A stretch of 64,000 nucleotides of DNA from Erwinia sp. E_sp_B01_1 (GTDB lineage Bacteria > Pseudomonadota > Gammaproteobacteria > Enterobacterales > Enterobacteriaceae), in the NCBI RefSeq assembly GCF_036865545.1, contig NZ_CP142208.1:992001-1056000 (forward strand), written 5' to 3'. The position numbers and the translations under genes are program-made. Below the pieces are notes generated by a model. That model saw only the letters and a program-made list of their open reading frames with translations, ran no database searches and was not told where the DNA came from. Shown here in pieces: positions 34,285-44,346 of this stretch. The number at the start of each line of letters is the position of its first letter. The first letter of the stretch is position 1.

Positions 34285-34970
34285 TCCGCGCGATTATCAC
34301 CGATATAGAAGGTACCACCAGCGATATTCGCTTTGTTCACAACGTGCTGTTCCCTTATGCACGTGAGAACCTGGCTGCCTTTGTGGCTGCTTTCCAGCAC
34401 CGCGAAGATGTCGCCCAGACGTTAAACGAGCTGCGTGAAGAGATTGCTCAACCGCAGGCCAGGGTAGAAGATTTGATCACCGTGCTGTTCGGGTTTATGG
34501 ATGAAGACCGCAAGTCCACCTCGCTGAAAGCCTTACAGGGGATGATCTGGCATGACGGCTACGTCAGCGGCAGTTTTACCGGTCATCTCTACCCGGACGT
34601 TTTGCCCGCCTTAGAAAAGTGGCGGCAGCAGGGTGTTGATCTCTATGTTTATTCCTCCGGCTCCGTGGCAGCGCAGAAATTGTTATTTGGCTACAGCGAT
34701 GAGGGTGATATCTCTACCTTATTCAGCGGCTATTTTGACACCCATGTAGGGGCCAAGCGCGAAGTGCAATCCTACCGCAATATTGCGGCAGAGGTCGGTC
34801 TGCCAGCCCACGAGCTGCTGTTTTTATCAGACATACACCAGGAGCTGGACGCCGCAAGGGAAGCGGGCTGGAACACCGTGCAGTTACTGCGTGACGAAGC
34901 GGATGCCCAAAGCCGCCATCGTCAGGTTAACCGTTTTGATCAGATCAACCTGGAGCTGTTTTCCTCATGA
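34281..34970 (+). CDS. mtnC: Enolase-phosphatase E1
   Basis: A 229-residue HAD-family bifunctional enzyme that enolises and dephosphorylates the diketone phosphate to acireductone. HAD motif [15 protein letters not shown] (about residues 6-19), [15 protein letters not shown] (motif II), and [18 protein letters not shown] (motif IV) are present. ATGA overlaps on both sides couple it with mtnB and mtnD. Confidence 0.94.
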   Translation: MIRAIITDIEGTTSDIRFVHNVLFPYARENLAAFVAAFQHREDVAQTLNELREEIAQPQARVEDLITVLFGFMDEDRKSTSLKALQGMIWHDGYVSGSFTGHLYPDVLPALEKWRQQGVDLYVYSSGSVAAQKLLFGYSDEGDISTLFSGYFDTHVGAKREVQSYRNIAAEVGLPAHELLFLSDIHQELDAAREAGWNTVQLLRDEADAQSRHRQVNRFDQINLELFSS

Positions 34971-35509
34971 GTGCACTGACAATTTTTACCGACAGCGAAG
35001 CGACCACCCCGGTGTGGCACAGCACAGATGCTGAAGAGATCCGCCAGAGACTGAATGCGAAAGAAGTGCGTTTCGAGCGCTGGGAAGCGGATCGCGATCT
35101 GGGTGAAAACCCGGAGCCTGAGAAGGTGATCAATGCTTATCAGCACGCCATAGATAAGCTGGTGGCGGAAAAAGGCTATCAGAGCTGGGATGTGATCAGC
35201 ATGCGTGCGGATAATCCCCAAAAAGAAGTTTTACGCGGCAAGTTCCTTTCCGAACATACGCATGGAGAAGATGAAGTGCGTTTCTTTGTTGAAGGGGCGG
35301 GGCTGTTCTGCCTGCACCTGGATGGGCACATCTATCAGATTCTGTGTGAGAAGAACGATCTGATTTCCGTTCCGGCCGGCACGCCGCACTGGTTTGATAT
35401 GGGCTCTTCGCCGCATTTCACCGCCATCCGGATTTTCGATAATCAGGAAGGTTGGATCGCCAATTTCACCGGCGATACCATCGCGGATGCCTATCCCCGT
35501 CTGCCTTAG
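34967..35509 (+). CDS. mtnD: Acireductone dioxygenase
   Basis: A 180-residue cupin. The metal motif [11 protein letters not shown] with SEHTHGEDE (about residues 95-105) and [11 protein letters not shown] are intact. With Fe(II) it makes 2-keto-4-methylthiobutyrate, the substrate of MtnE. It overlaps mtnC by four bases and ends the mtnBCD operon. Confidence 0.94.
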   Translation: MSALTIFTDSEATTPVWHSTDAEEIRQRLNAKEVRFERWEADRDLGENPEPEKVINAYQHAIDKLVAEKGYQSWDVISMRADNPQKEVLRGKFLSEHTHGEDEVRFFVEGAGLFCLHLDGHIYQILCEKNDLISVPAGTPHWFDMGSSPHFTAIRIFDNQEGWIANFTGDTIADAYPRLP

Positions 35510-35592
35510 CGCTTCCTGATACCGGGAGACGTTTTAAAACGCTGATACCGGTCACGAGCCAGTAACAGGACATTCAGCGTGGCCTGGCGAAA

Positions 35593-35621
35593 CCTTTGCC
35601 GTCCCTGGTGGGCGGCAAAGG
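35593..35621. terminator. hairpin between mtnD and mtnA
   Basis: CCTTTGCCG and CGGCAAAGG form a nine-base perfect stem with an eleven-base loop, just before the mtnA stop. The T-tract is weak (GTCATTCTC). Confidence 0.55.
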
Positions 35622-35633
35622 GTCATTCTCAGA

Positions 35634-36658
35634 TTATCGGGCCGGCTGGAAAATGCCTGCTTCAACCTGTGCAGGCGTGACCACGCCGGTGTCCAGCACC
35701 CAACCGCTAATCAGCGACGCTGGCGTAACGTCAAACGCAGGGTTATAAACTTGCGCATTTTCAGGTGCCCACTGTACGTCGCCAAAGCTGCCCGAAACGC
35801 CGGTGACTTCACTGGCGGCACGCTGCTCTATCGGGATTGCGCTGCCGTCCGGACAGGCTGGATCCAGCGTGGTATGCGGGGCGGCCACGTAGAAAGGAAT
35901 ACCGTGATACTGTGCCAGTACGGCCAGGCTGTAAGTGCCAATCTTGTTTGCCACGTCGCCGTTAGCCGCAATACGATCGGCACCGACCCAAATCGCATCC
36001 ACCTGCTTCTGTGCCATCAGGCTGGCAGCCATGCTGTCACAAATCAGGCGATAAGGGACGCCCAGCTCGCCAAGTTCCCAGGCGGTAAGACGGCCACCCT
36101 GCAACAGCGGGCGGGTTTCATCAACCCAGACATTTTCCACCTTGCCTTCCTGCCAGCCGCGGGAAATCACCCCCAGCGCGGTGCCGACACCAGCAGTAGC
36201 CAGGCCACCCGTATTACAGTGGGTCAGCAGACGGCTGCCCGGCTTGATCAGCTTCGCGCCCGCCGTCGCGATGTTATCGCACAGCGCTTTATCTTCTTCC
36301 ACCAGGCGCAACGCTTCAAACGTCAGCGCGGTGACAAAGTTATCCTGGACCAGCGCCAGCTTCATCCGATCCAGATTATTCATCAGATTAACGGCGGTGG
36401 GACGGGATGCCCGCAGCACTTCCAGCGCCTCAGCCAGCTCGGGTTTTGACAGCCCTTTCTCAGCCAGCAGGGCCAGCAGCAGGCTGGCAGAGAGGCCAAT
36501 CAGCGGCGCGCCCCGGACTCTCAACGCTTTGATATGGTCAACCAAATCGGTAACGCCGGGCGTCGGGCACCAGGTTTTTTCTGCGGCAGCGCCTGCTGGT
36601 CGAGGATCCAGAGCTGATTATCACGAACTTGTAAGCTGGTTGTGCTGAGTGTCTGCAT
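35634..36658 (-). pseudogene. mtnA: Methylthioribose-1-phosphate isomerase, frameshifted near the N-terminus
   Basis: MtnA isomerises methylthioribose 1-phosphate to the ribulose form. The main frame (from 36545 to 35634) contains [32 protein letters not shown] (catalytic Cys region) and [16 protein letters not shown] (catalytic Asp). The true start, ATG 36658 giving [20 protein letters not shown], is in another frame. One base added to the run of six T residues (36575-36580 on the plus strand) joins them and gives about 341 residues, the normal length. The sole in-frame alternative is a TTG at 36545 that would drop 38 conserved residues. Pseudogene or sequencing error. Confidence 0.8.
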
Positions 36659-36711
36659 GAAGGTTAAATCCTGGTTGCGTAATAAGGGCATATTGTGCCA
36701 ACATGCTGAAC

Positions 36712-36735
36712 GGATGTATAGACGTCTGCACGGCT
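36712..36735. promoter_or_regulatory. MetJ operator between mtnA and mtnK
   Basis: A perfect met box AGACGTCT (36720-36727) is flanked in register by GGATGTAT and GCACGGCT, each matching five of eight positions. It lies between the divergent mtnA and mtnK starts. Confidence 0.75.
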
Positions 36736-36809
36736 TATACGCAACAAAATCGCGCCATAAAGCGAATCGCGTGCCTGGCGGACCGGAACGTTTTGAAGAG
36801 GGTCAGACA

Positions 36810-38009
36810 ATGTCACAATACCGTACCTTCACCGCAGCGGATGCCGTGGAATATGCCCGCCAGTTTGGTGGCGTTGAAAATCCAGCCAGTCTGGTAGAGT
36901 CGCAGGAAATTGGCGACGGTAACCTGAACCTGGTCTTCAAGATCTTCGACGATCGGGGCGCAAGCCGGGTGATCGTCAAACAGGCGCTGCCCTATGTGCG
37001 TTGCGTCGGCGAATCCTGGCCGTTAACGCTGGATCGTGCCCGTATAGAGGCGGAAGTGCTGCAAATTCACGGCAAATATTGCCCTCAGCACACCGTAAAA
37101 ATCCTGCATTACGATCCGGTTCTGGCGGTGATGGTGATGGAAGATCTCTCCAGCCACGCTATCTGGCGCGGTGAGCAGGTTAAAGGCGTTGATTACCCAC
37201 AGGCGGCTTCTCAACTGGGGGAATATCTGGCACAGACGCTGTTCCACACCTCAGATTTTTATCAGCACCCTCATCAGAAAAAAGCCGATGTTATCCGCTT
37301 CACTAATCCTGAACTCTGTGACATCACCGAAGAGCTGTTCTTCAATGAACCTTATGAAGTGCATGAACGTAACGGCTATCCGCGTGCGCTTGAGCCGCTG
37401 GTTGCCACCCTGCGTAATGATGATGAACTGCGTCTGAAGGTAGCGGGGCTGAAGCATCGCTTCCTCTCTAATGCCGAGGCTCTGTTGCACGGTGATGTGC
37501 ACAGCGGCTCCATTTTTGTGGCAGAAGGCAGCCTGAAAGTGATTGATGCGGAGTTTGGTTACTACGGCCCGATCGGTTTTGATGTGGGCAGCGCGCTGGG
37601 TAACCTGCTGGTGAACTACTGCGCGTTACCGGGTCTGCTTGCCCCGCGTGAAGCGGCAGACGCACGTGAAAAACGTCTGCGTGATGTTGGGGCGACCTGG
37701 CAGAGTTTTGCGGAAGGTTTCCTGGCGCTGGCGGCTGAGAAATCTCAGGACCGTGCGCTGGCCTATCCGGGCTATGCCGCTGAGTTCCTGAAGAAAATCT
37801 GGCAGGACACGCTGGGCTATTGTGGCGTGGAAGTGATTCGCCGCACGGTGGGCATGTCTCAGGTTGCTGATATTAAAAACATTGCGGATAACGCTATGCG
37901 TATTGAATGCGTGCGTCAGGCGATTACCCTGGGCCGCACCCTGATCCTGGCTGCCGACCATATTGAAAACAGCGACGCGCTGATTGCGCGCGTGCGGCAG
38001 AACGGCTGA
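36810..38009 (+). CDS. mtnK: Methylthioribose kinase
   Basis: MtnK phosphorylates 5-methylthioribose at C1, feeding MtnA. At 399 residues it has the usual length. Kinase-like features: [13 protein letters not shown] (ATP loop), [11 protein letters not shown] (Lys), [23 protein letters not shown] (catalytic loop) and [15 protein letters not shown] (metal). The start at 36810 follows GAGGG by seven bases; the open frame back to 36642 is not used. Divergent from mtnA across a met box. Confidence 0.93.
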   Translation: MSQYRTFTAADAVEYARQFGGVENPASLVESQEIGDGNLNLVFKIFDDRGASRVIVKQALPYVRCVGESWPLTLDRARIEAEVLQIHGKYCPQHTVKILHYDPVLAVMVMEDLSSHAIWRGEQVKGVDYPQAASQLGEYLAQTLFHTSDFYQHPHQKKADVIRFTNPELCDITEELFFNEPYEVHERNGYPRALEPLVATLRNDDELRLKVAGLKHRFLSNAEALLHGDVHSGSIFVAEGSLKVIDAEFGYYGPIGFDVGSALGNLLVNYCALPGLLAPREAADAREKRLRDVGATWQSFAEGFLALAAEKSQDRALAYPGYAAEFLKKIWQDTLGYCGVEVIRRTVGMSQVADIKNIADNAMRIECVRQAITLGRTLILAADHIENSDALIARVRQNG

Positions 38010-38145
38010 GCCTGAAACCCTGTCAGCCTCATACTAAAAGGGTGAAGTGCTGCTTACCAAAAGGCGTGAGATGACTCCGTCTTTTCTAAGACTGCTCACA
38101 AATGCTGAAGCGATGGGAGCCTGTGCCTTGAGCAAAGCATCACGG

Positions 38146-38163
38146 GCCATGGACGGCCCGTTC
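38146..38163. terminator. hairpin between mtnK and fadE
   Basis: ACGGGCC and GGCCCGT pair around ATGGAC directly after the fadE stop codon. The T-tract is poor (TCAGTT), so it may be a weak terminator for either convergent gene. Confidence 0.45.
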
Positions 38164-38165
38164 AG

Positions 38166-40634
38166 TTAAGCTGCTTCTGTCTTCCGCTGTTGCTCACTCT
38201 CCGGCTTCTGCTCCGGCTCTGCTCTCTTTACCGGCTTAGTGGCCAGCTCCTCAGGATCAAACTCATCCACATTGATCGAACGCAGGCGACTGGCTTCCGC
38301 ACGGGTCAGGATGGCGGCTTCCTCCTCGTTGATCCATTTCTCCTGTAAGCCCTGTTTTGCCAGCTGATCCAGACGGGTAAAGGAGTAATGTTTTTTATGC
38401 TGTTTGCAGAGGCGATCGTGAATGACTTCGGCAGCCATCACATCTGCCAGCGCTTCTTCAAGCTGTCCGGCAGGGTTATGCTCGCCCGGAGTAAGATACA
38501 TCCCGCGGCCCAGCCGGGTACGGGTTGCCGAAGGGGTTTGCAGCATCCTCGCCAGCTTATGATCCAGGCGGTCTGAAGGAGCACGGCAATGACGCCCGAC
38601 GGGGAAAATCGTTATCCGCAGAACGGCGGCAACCAGACGATTAGGGAAATTACGTAACAGGTCGTCGATAGCAGTTTCGGCCTGGTTCAGGGCATCCTGA
38701 ACCCCCCAGTGCACCAGCGGCAGGTCAGCTTCCTGACGGCCTTCATCGTCGTAACGTTTCAGCGTCGCAGAGGCGAGGTAAAGCTGGCTCAACACATCGC
38801 CCAGACGGGCAGAAATTCGCTCGCGACGTTTCAGGCTGCCGCCCAGCACCGACATGGAGATATCCGACAGCAAAGCCATGTTAGCGCTAAGGCGATTCAG
38901 ATGCTGATAGTAGCGGCGTGTGGCATCTCGGGTCGGTGACGGGCTGGTGAGGCCACCTGTCAGTCCCAGCCACAGGCTGCGCATCTTATTACTCCCTACG
39001 TGCCCGACATGGCTGAACAGGGCTTTATCGAAAGCGGGAACATCGTTGTTCTGCGCGGCAGCCATCTCATCCAGCACGTAGGGATGGCAGCGAATGGCCC
39101 CCTGGCCAAAGATAATCATGCTGCGGGTCAGGATGTTTGCGCCTTCAACGGTAATCGCAATAGGTGCGCCCTGATAGGCCCGGGCAAGGAAGTTGCTTTT
39201 ACCCAGCATAATGCCCTTACCGCCTGCGATATCCATTGCATCGACAATCGCGCGCTGCCCACGGTGGGTACAGTGGTATTTAACAATAGCGGAAAGCACC
39301 GCCGGCTTTTCACCCAGCATAATGCCGGAAGTGATCAGCGTGGCTGCGGCATCCATCACGTACGCGTTGCCGGCGATACGCGCCAGAGGCTCTTCGATAC
39401 CCTCCATTTTACCAATAGGCAGACGGAACTGGCGACGAATATGGGCATAGGCACCAATCGCCAGAGCGATGCTTTTCAGGCTGCCGGTAGAGTTAGAGGG
39501 CAGGGTAATTCCCCGTCCAACGGAGAGGCATTCCACCAGCATCCGCCAGCCCTGACCGGCCATTTCAGGGCCGCCAATGATGTAGTCGATCGGCACGAAA
39601 ATAGCGTTACCGCGTGTGGGACCGTTCTGGAACGGCACGTTCAGCGGGAAGTGACGGGTGCCAATCTCCACGCCAGCCGTGTCGGTTGGAATCAGCGCAC
39701 AGGTGATGCCCAACTCTTCCGTTTCGCCCAGCAGATGTTCCGGATCGGAAAGCTTAAACGCCAGCCCCAGCACGGTCGCGACGGGCGCCAGGGTGATATA
39801 GCGTTTGTTCCAGGTTAACCGCATCCCCAGCACCTGCTGACCCTGCCAGTTACCCATGCAGACCACGCCGGTATCCGGAATGGCACCGGCATCAGAGCCC
39901 GCCTCGGGGCTGGTCAGGGCAAAGCAGGGGATCTCCTGACCGCGCGCCAGCCGGGGCAGATAGTGATCTTTCTGCTTATCCGTGCCGTAATGCTGCAACA
40001 GCTCGCCAGGGCCGAGTGAATTGGGCACGCCTACGGTGATCGCCAGAATGCCCGATACTCCCGCCAGTTTCTGCAGGACACGAGCCTGCGCATAAGCTGA
40101 GAAAGCCAGCCCGCCATACTCTTTTTTAATGATCATCGCGAAGAAACGCTGTTCTTTCAGATAGGCCCAGAGTTCTGGCGGCAGATCCGCCATCTCATGG
40201 GTGATCTGGAAATCATTCGCCATGCGGCAGGCTTCTTCTACCGGGCCGTCCAGAAACGCCTGTTCCTCTCCGGTCAGTCGGGGTTGCGGATAGTTATGCA
40301 ATTTCTGCCAGTCCGGCGTGCCCCGGAACAGATCGCCTTCCCACCAGGTCGTGCCGGCCTCAATCGCCTCTTTTTCGGTGCGTGACATCGGCGGCATGAC
40401 TTTCTGGAAGGTATGCAGCATCGGTTTTGAAAACATCGCGCGGCGCAACGGCAGCAGGTTGAAAGGCAATAAAATCATCGCCAGCGGGATCAACAGCCAC
40501 GGCGTCCAGACCTGCGCGACTGCCCATGCCACTGTCCATGCGAGCAAAATCACACTGCTCAGCAGCAGGTTTACGCGGTGATAAAAGAGGGCGCCGATCA
40601 GGGCGATCGTGGCCAGGATACTGAGAACCATCAT
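38166..40634 (-). CDS. fadE: Acyl-CoA dehydrogenase FadE
   Basis: FadE (822 residues; E. coli 814) does the first oxidation of fatty-acid beta-oxidation. An N-terminal membrane region (two hydrophobic helices in the first 60 residues) precedes the flavin domain: [40 protein letters not shown]. The C-terminal tail is Glu/Lys rich. Two consecutive ATG codons; the first follows GGAG. A FadR site lies upstream. It stands next to gmhA as in E. coli. Confidence 0.95.
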   Translation of the reverse strand: MMVLSILATIALIGALFYHRVNLLLSSVILLAWTVAWAVAQVWTPWLLIPLAMILLPFNLLPLRRAMFSKPMLHTFQKVMPPMSRTEKEAIEAGTTWWEGDLFRGTPDWQKLHNYPQPRLTGEEQAFLDGPVEEACRMANDFQITHEMADLPPELWAYLKEQRFFAMIIKKEYGGLAFSAYAQARVLQKLAGVSGILAITVGVPNSLGPGELLQHYGTDKQKDHYLPRLARGQEIPCFALTSPEAGSDAGAIPDTGVVCMGNWQGQQVLGMRLTWNKRYITLAPVATVLGLAFKLSDPEHLLGETEELGITCALIPTDTAGVEIGTRHFPLNVPFQNGPTRGNAIFVPIDYIIGGPEMAGQGWRMLVECLSVGRGITLPSNSTGSLKSIALAIGAYAHIRRQFRLPIGKMEGIEEPLARIAGNAYVMDAAATLITSGIMLGEKPAVLSAIVKYHCTHRGQRAIVDAMDIAGGKGIMLGKSNFLARAYQGAPIAITVEGANILTRSMIIFGQGAIRCHPYVLDEMAAAQNNDVPAFDKALFSHVGHVGSNKMRSLWLGLTGGLTSPSPTRDATRRYYQHLNRLSANMALLSDISMSVLGGSLKRRERISARLGDVLSQLYLASATLKRYDDEGRQEADLPLVHWGVQDALNQAETAIDDLLRNFPNRLVAAVLRITIFPVGRHCRAPSDRLDHKLARMLQTPSATRTRLGRGMYLTPGEHNPAGQLEEALADVMAAEVIHDRLCKQHKKHYSFTRLDQLAKQGLQEKWINEEEAAILTRAEASRLRSINVDEFDPEELATKPVKRAEPEQKPESEQQRKTEAA

Positions 40635-40655
40635 GACTGTTGCTCCGTAAGTAGT

Positions 40656-40672
40656 AAGAGGTCTGACCTGTT
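40656..40672 (-). promoter_or_regulatory. FadR operator of fadE
   Basis: AAGAGGTCTGACCTGTT matches the FadR consensus AACTGGTCNGACCAGTT at 14 of 17 positions, 22 bases upstream of fadE. FadR represses fad genes when long-chain acyl-CoA is absent. Confidence 0.8.
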
Positions 40673-40849
40673 GATTACAGGTGTAATGGAGAACCCCTGG
40701 CTTAGCAATCTGTTTACATAATAACTACAACCTGGCTCACAAAGTGGCCGCACCAAAAGTCAAAGCACCCCCTCATGCAGCGGGGCGCTTTTCGCTCCTC
40801 TCCCAACTTGGTAAACTGGCAAAAAACCTCACCCTAAAAGGACTCCCCT

Positions 40850-41428
40850 ATGTATCAGGACATCATTCGTGCGGAACTCAACGAAGCCGCGGATACGCTG
40901 ACTAAATTTCTCAGTGATGACGCCAACATCCACGCCATCCAGCGTGCTGCCGTGTTGCTGGCCGATTCGTTTAAGGCGGGTGGGAAAGTGCTTTCCTGCG
41001 GTAACGGCGGCTCCCACTGTGACGCCATGCATTTTGCCGAAGAGCTGACCGGGCGCTACCGTGAAAACCGTCCGGGCTACCCGGCTATCGCTATCTCTGA
41101 CGTCAGTCATCTCTCCTGCGTCAGCAATGATTTCGGCTACGATTTTGTTTTCTCACGCTACCTGGAAGCGGTGGGCAAAGCCGGAGATGTGCTGTTTGGC
41201 ATCTCCACTTCCGGTAATTCTGCCAATGTGATTAAAGCTGTTGAAGCTGCCCGTGCGCAGGGAATGAAAGTGATTACCCTGACCGGGAAAGATGGCGGCA
41301 AAATGGATGGCATGGCCGATGTGGAGATTCGCGTGCCGCACTTTGGCTATGCCGATCGTATTCAGGAGATCCACATCAAAGTGATCCACATCCTGATCCT
41401 GCTGATCGAAAAAGAGATGGCTAAATAA
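40850..41428 (+). CDS. gmhA: Phosphoheptose isomerase
   Basis: GmhA converts sedoheptulose 7-phosphate to D-glycero-D-manno-heptose 7-phosphate, the first step to the LPS inner-core heptose. A SIS fold of 192 residues (as in E. coli): [20 protein letters not shown] (about residues 46-65), [16 protein letters not shown] and [19 protein letters not shown]. The start follows AAGGA. Also known as lpcA. Confidence 0.96.
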   Translation: MYQDIIRAELNEAADTLTKFLSDDANIHAIQRAAVLLADSFKAGGKVLSCGNGGSHCDAMHFAEELTGRYRENRPGYPAIAISDVSHLSCVSNDFGYDFVFSRYLEAVGKAGDVLFGISTSGNSANVIKAVEAARAQGMKVITLTGKDGGKMDGMADVEIRVPHFGYADRIQEIHIKVIHILILLIEKEMAK

Positions 41429-41471
41429 TCTTTCTGGTCAGCTGCGGCTGGCCGCTACGTGAGGATTTTCT

Positions 41472-42239
41472 ATGTGCGAATTGCTCGGGATGAGCGCGAA
41501 TGTCCCAACGGATATCTGTTTTAGCTTTACCGGGCTGGTGCAGCGCGGAGGCGGGACCGGTCCGCACAAGGACGGTTGGGGCATCACCTTTTATGAAGGC
41601 AAAGGCTGCCGCACATTTAAAGATCCTCAGCCGAGTTTTAACTCACCGATAGCGCGGCTGGTGCAGGATTACCCTATCAAGTCCTGTTCGGTGGTGGCGC
41701 ATATCCGTCAGGCCAACCGGGGGGAAGTGTCGCTGGAAAATACGCATCCCTTTACCCGTGAGGTATGGGGACGTAACTGGACTTACGCGCATAACGGACA
41801 GTTGAAAGGCTATCGTGGCATGGACACCGGGCAGTTCCGCCCCGTTGGTGAAACGGACAGTGAACAGGCATTTTGCTGGCTGCTGCACAAGCTCACCACG
41901 CGCTATCCCCGCACGCCGGGTAACTGGCCTGCGGTGTTTCGTTATATTGCTGAACTGGCGGCGGAACTGCGTGAGAAAGGGGTATTCAATATGCTGCTGT
42001 CGGACGGGCGCTATCTGATGGCGTTCTGCTCCACCAATCTGTTCTGGATCACCCGCCGGGCCCCGTTTGGCAAAGCCACGCTGCTGGATCAGGACGTTGA
42101 GATTGATTTTCAGAAGCAGACCACGCCGAACGACGTGGTCACGGTGATCGCCACCCAGCCCCTGACGGGCAATGAAACCTGGAACAAGATTGAACCAGGT
42201 GACTGGGCGCTATTTTGTCTCGGTGAGCGCGAGCGCTGA
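41472..42239 (+). CDS. yafJ: YafJ, class II glutamine amidotransferase
   Basis: A 255-residue Ntn amidotransferase with nucleophile Cys2 in [12 protein letters not shown], then [38 protein letters not shown] and YAHNGQLKG. It splits glutamine; the acceptor is unknown. The start follows GAGGA. Its 3' end overlaps convergent yafK by 30 bases, which is unusual but found here with both frames well conserved. Confidence 0.9.
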   Translation: MCELLGMSANVPTDICFSFTGLVQRGGGTGPHKDGWGITFYEGKGCRTFKDPQPSFNSPIARLVQDYPIKSCSVVAHIRQANRGEVSLENTHPFTREVWGRNWTYAHNGQLKGYRGMDTGQFRPVGETDSEQAFCWLLHKLTTRYPRTPGNWPAVFRYIAELAAELREKGVFNMLLSDGRYLMAFCSTNLFWITRRAPFGKATLLDQDVEIDFQKQTTPNDVVTVIATQPLTGNETWNKIEPGDWALFCLGERER

Positions 42240-42950
42240 TCCGGGTGCTGGCGTGCCGATCAGGGAACCAGGATTGTTCAGCACGTAATGCCCGTCGTTG
42301 ACAATGACCGACGGAGGCAGCCGGTTCTGCACAAACTGCGCATAGCCTGGCTGCAGTTGCTGCCAGAAGCTGTAATAAACCGAGTTGCGATGACGCTGCA
42401 GATTGCTGTCGGTCATGCGGAACGGATAAATACTGACTTCCACGCGTGACTGGCCGTTACGCAGCGCGGCTTCCACATAGTGATAAATCTCTTCGATATA
42501 GGTATCGGTCATCGCATAGCAGCCAATCGACACGCAGCTGCCGTGGATCATCAGGTATTTGCCTTCATAACCCTGCTGGCGATCGTATTCGTTAGGAAAA
42601 CCGACGTTGATAGCACGATAGAAACGGCTGTCAGGCTTCAGCTGGGAAAGGCCCACGCTGTAAAATCCTTCCGGACTTTTGAAATCGCCCTGACGACGTT
42701 TAGGCCCTAAGCCACCTGAAAAATTACAGATGCGGTAGCTGTCCAGCAGACGGTAGTCGTTACCGATCTTGCCATAAAGTTCAAGCGTACGTTCTTCTTT
42801 AAAGATCTGGATATACACGGGGGTGCCGAGTAACTGTTTCTTTAACTCTTTGCTTACCGGCGCGAGCGGAAGTACCGGAGTGGTAGGTACGCTGGCGAAG
42901 ACGACGGCTGGCAGTAAAAACATCGCAAACAGGAGTGCGATTTTGCCCAT
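42210..42950 (-). CDS. yafK: YafK/DpaA, L,D-transpeptidase-fold murein amidase
   Basis: A 246-residue periplasmic protein with a signal peptide ([19 protein letters not shown]), the same length as E. coli YafK, which releases Braun lipoprotein from peptidoglycan. The YkuD-type catalytic motif is [18 protein letters not shown] (His and Cys, about residues 131-148), preceded by [15 protein letters not shown] 42950 follows AAGGG at good spacing; 42989 would add 13 residues before the signal. Confidence 0.9.
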   Translation of the reverse strand: MGKIALLFAMFLLPAVVFASVPTTPVLPLAPVSKELKKQLLGTPVYIQIFKEERTLELYGKIGNDYRLLDSYRICNFSGGLGPKRRQGDFKSPEGFYSVGLSQLKPDSRFYRAINVGFPNEYDRQQGYEGKYLMIHGSCVSIGCYAMTDTYIEEIYHYVEAALRNGQSRVEVSIYPFRMTDSNLQRHRNSVYYSFWQQLQPGYAQFVQNRLPPSVIVNDGHYVLNNPGSLIGTPAPGSALALTETK

Positions 42951-43158
42951 TCTGGTGCCCTTGAAAAAGAGGGGTGGATGCTGCGTCAAAAGACGCTGTT
43001 ACTTGCAATCCCGGAATTATCCGCTATCGCAGCGCCACATTAGCATTGTCTATTTTTTTATCAAGTGGACAGGCAATAAATCCGGAAAGAAAACTCCCGG
43101 CAGCCCCTTGCCGCTGCGCTTTGCGTGCAAAAACGCATATTGAATTCGGTTTAATTGA

Positions 43159-43174
43159 CTGTATACTTATCCAG
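43159..43174 (+). promoter_or_regulatory. LexA box of dinB
   Basis: CTGTATACTTATCCAG follows the CTG-N10-CAG SOS box and is nearly the same as the E. coli dinB box. It lies 17 bases before the dinB start. Confidence 0.9.
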
Positions 43175-43190
43175 TGCATCCGGGGGGGAT

Positions 43191-44246
43191 ATGCGAAAGA
43201 TCATTCACGTTGATATGGACTGCTTTTTCGCAGCAGTGGAAATGCGCGACGATCCCAGTCTGCGCGATATCCCGATCGCCATCGGCGGCAGCCATCTGAA
43301 GCGAGGGGTGATCAGCACCGCTAACTATCCCGCCCGCAAATTTGGCGTTCACAGCGCCATGTCTACGGCAATGGCGCTGAAGCTTTGCCCGCACCTGAAA
43401 GTGGTGCCTGGCCGCTTCGAGGCGTATAAAGAAGCCAGTGGCCATATTCGTGAAATCTTCTCGCGTTACACCAGCCTGATTGAACCCCTCTCGCTTGATG
43501 AAGCCTATCTGGATGTCACTGACAGTCCGCATTGTCACGGCTCGGCCACGCTGATGGCCCGTGAAATCCGCCAGACCATCTCCCGCGAACTGAATCTCAC
43601 TGCTTCTGCCGGCATTGCTCCAGTTAAATTCGTGGCAAAAATAGCCTCGGATTTAAATAAGCCGGATGGTCAGTTTGTGATTACGCCCGACACGCTGCCG
43701 CAGTTCTTACTGACGCTTCCTCTGGCAAAAATCCCCGGTGTGGGCAAGGTCACGGCAAAAAAACTCGAAGAGATGGGCCTCTATACCTGTGCGGACGTGC
43801 AAAAAACCGATCTGGCCGCCTTGCTTAAGCGCTTCGGAAAATTTGGCCGGGTGATTTGGGAACGTTCGAACGGCATTGATGAGCGGGAAGTGGTGACCGA
43901 GCGGTTACGCAAATCGCTGGGGGTGGAACGCACGCTCTCGGAAGATATTCACAGCTGGGAAGCCTGTCTGGAGATCATCGACTATCTCTTTGAGGAGCTG
44001 GAACGGCGTCTGACCAAAATCAAACCCGACCGGCAAATAGCACGACAGGGGGTGAAGCTGAAATTCAATGATTTTCAGCAAACCACTCAGGAGCACGTCT
44101 GGCCGGAGCTGAATAAAGAAGACCTGATCGCTGTAGCGAGAAAAACCTGGGAAGAACGGCGGGACGGACGGGGAGTCAGGCTGGTGGGGCTGCATGTCAC
44201 CTTACTGAATCCGCAACTGGAAAGGCAGCTGCTGCTGGGCCTGTAA
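43191..44246 (+). CDS. dinB: DNA polymerase IV
   Basis: A 351-residue Y-family polymerase (E. coli 351) for translesion synthesis. Catalytic residues are in [15 protein letters not shown] (Asp8) and [10 protein letters not shown] (Asp103, Glu104); an HhH region ([19 protein letters not shown]) follows, and the C-terminal LERQLLLGL is the clamp-binding tail. ATG 43191 matches the [10 protein letters not shown] family start. SOS control is shown by the LexA box. The yafNOP genes that follow dinB in E. coli are absent. Confidence 0.96.
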   Translation: MRKIIHVDMDCFFAAVEMRDDPSLRDIPIAIGGSHLKRGVISTANYPARKFGVHSAMSTAMALKLCPHLKVVPGRFEAYKEASGHIREIFSRYTSLIEPLSLDEAYLDVTDSPHCHGSATLMAREIRQTISRELNLTASAGIAPVKFVAKIASDLNKPDGQFVITPDTLPQFLLTLPLAKIPGVGKVTAKKLEEMGLYTCADVQKTDLAALLKRFGKFGRVIWERSNGIDEREVVTERLRKSLGVERTLSEDIHSWEACLEIIDYLFEELERRLTKIKPDRQIARQGVKLKFNDFQQTTQEHVWPELNKEDLIAVARKTWEERRDGRGVRLVGLHVTLLNPQLERQLLLGL

Positions 44247-44298
44247 GCTGTTAATACTGGCAGGGGAGAGAGGCATCCGCAATAAGCCGCTGAAATCA

Positions 44299-44338
44299 GG
44301 GCGGACAGCCTGCCAGTTACCCGGCTGAATGTCCGCCC
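44299..44338. terminator. inverted repeat between dinB and pepD
   Basis: GGGCGGACA and TGTCCGCCC form a nine-base perfect stem with a 22-base inner part (itself partly paired) between the convergent genes. Little T-tract follows. Confidence 0.6.
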
Positions 44339-44346
44339 CTGTCGTC

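Noticed and set aside
39000..39818. a 272-residue plus-strand frame inside fadE
   Set aside because: It is antisense to the conserved dehydrogenase core and has no recognisable domain.
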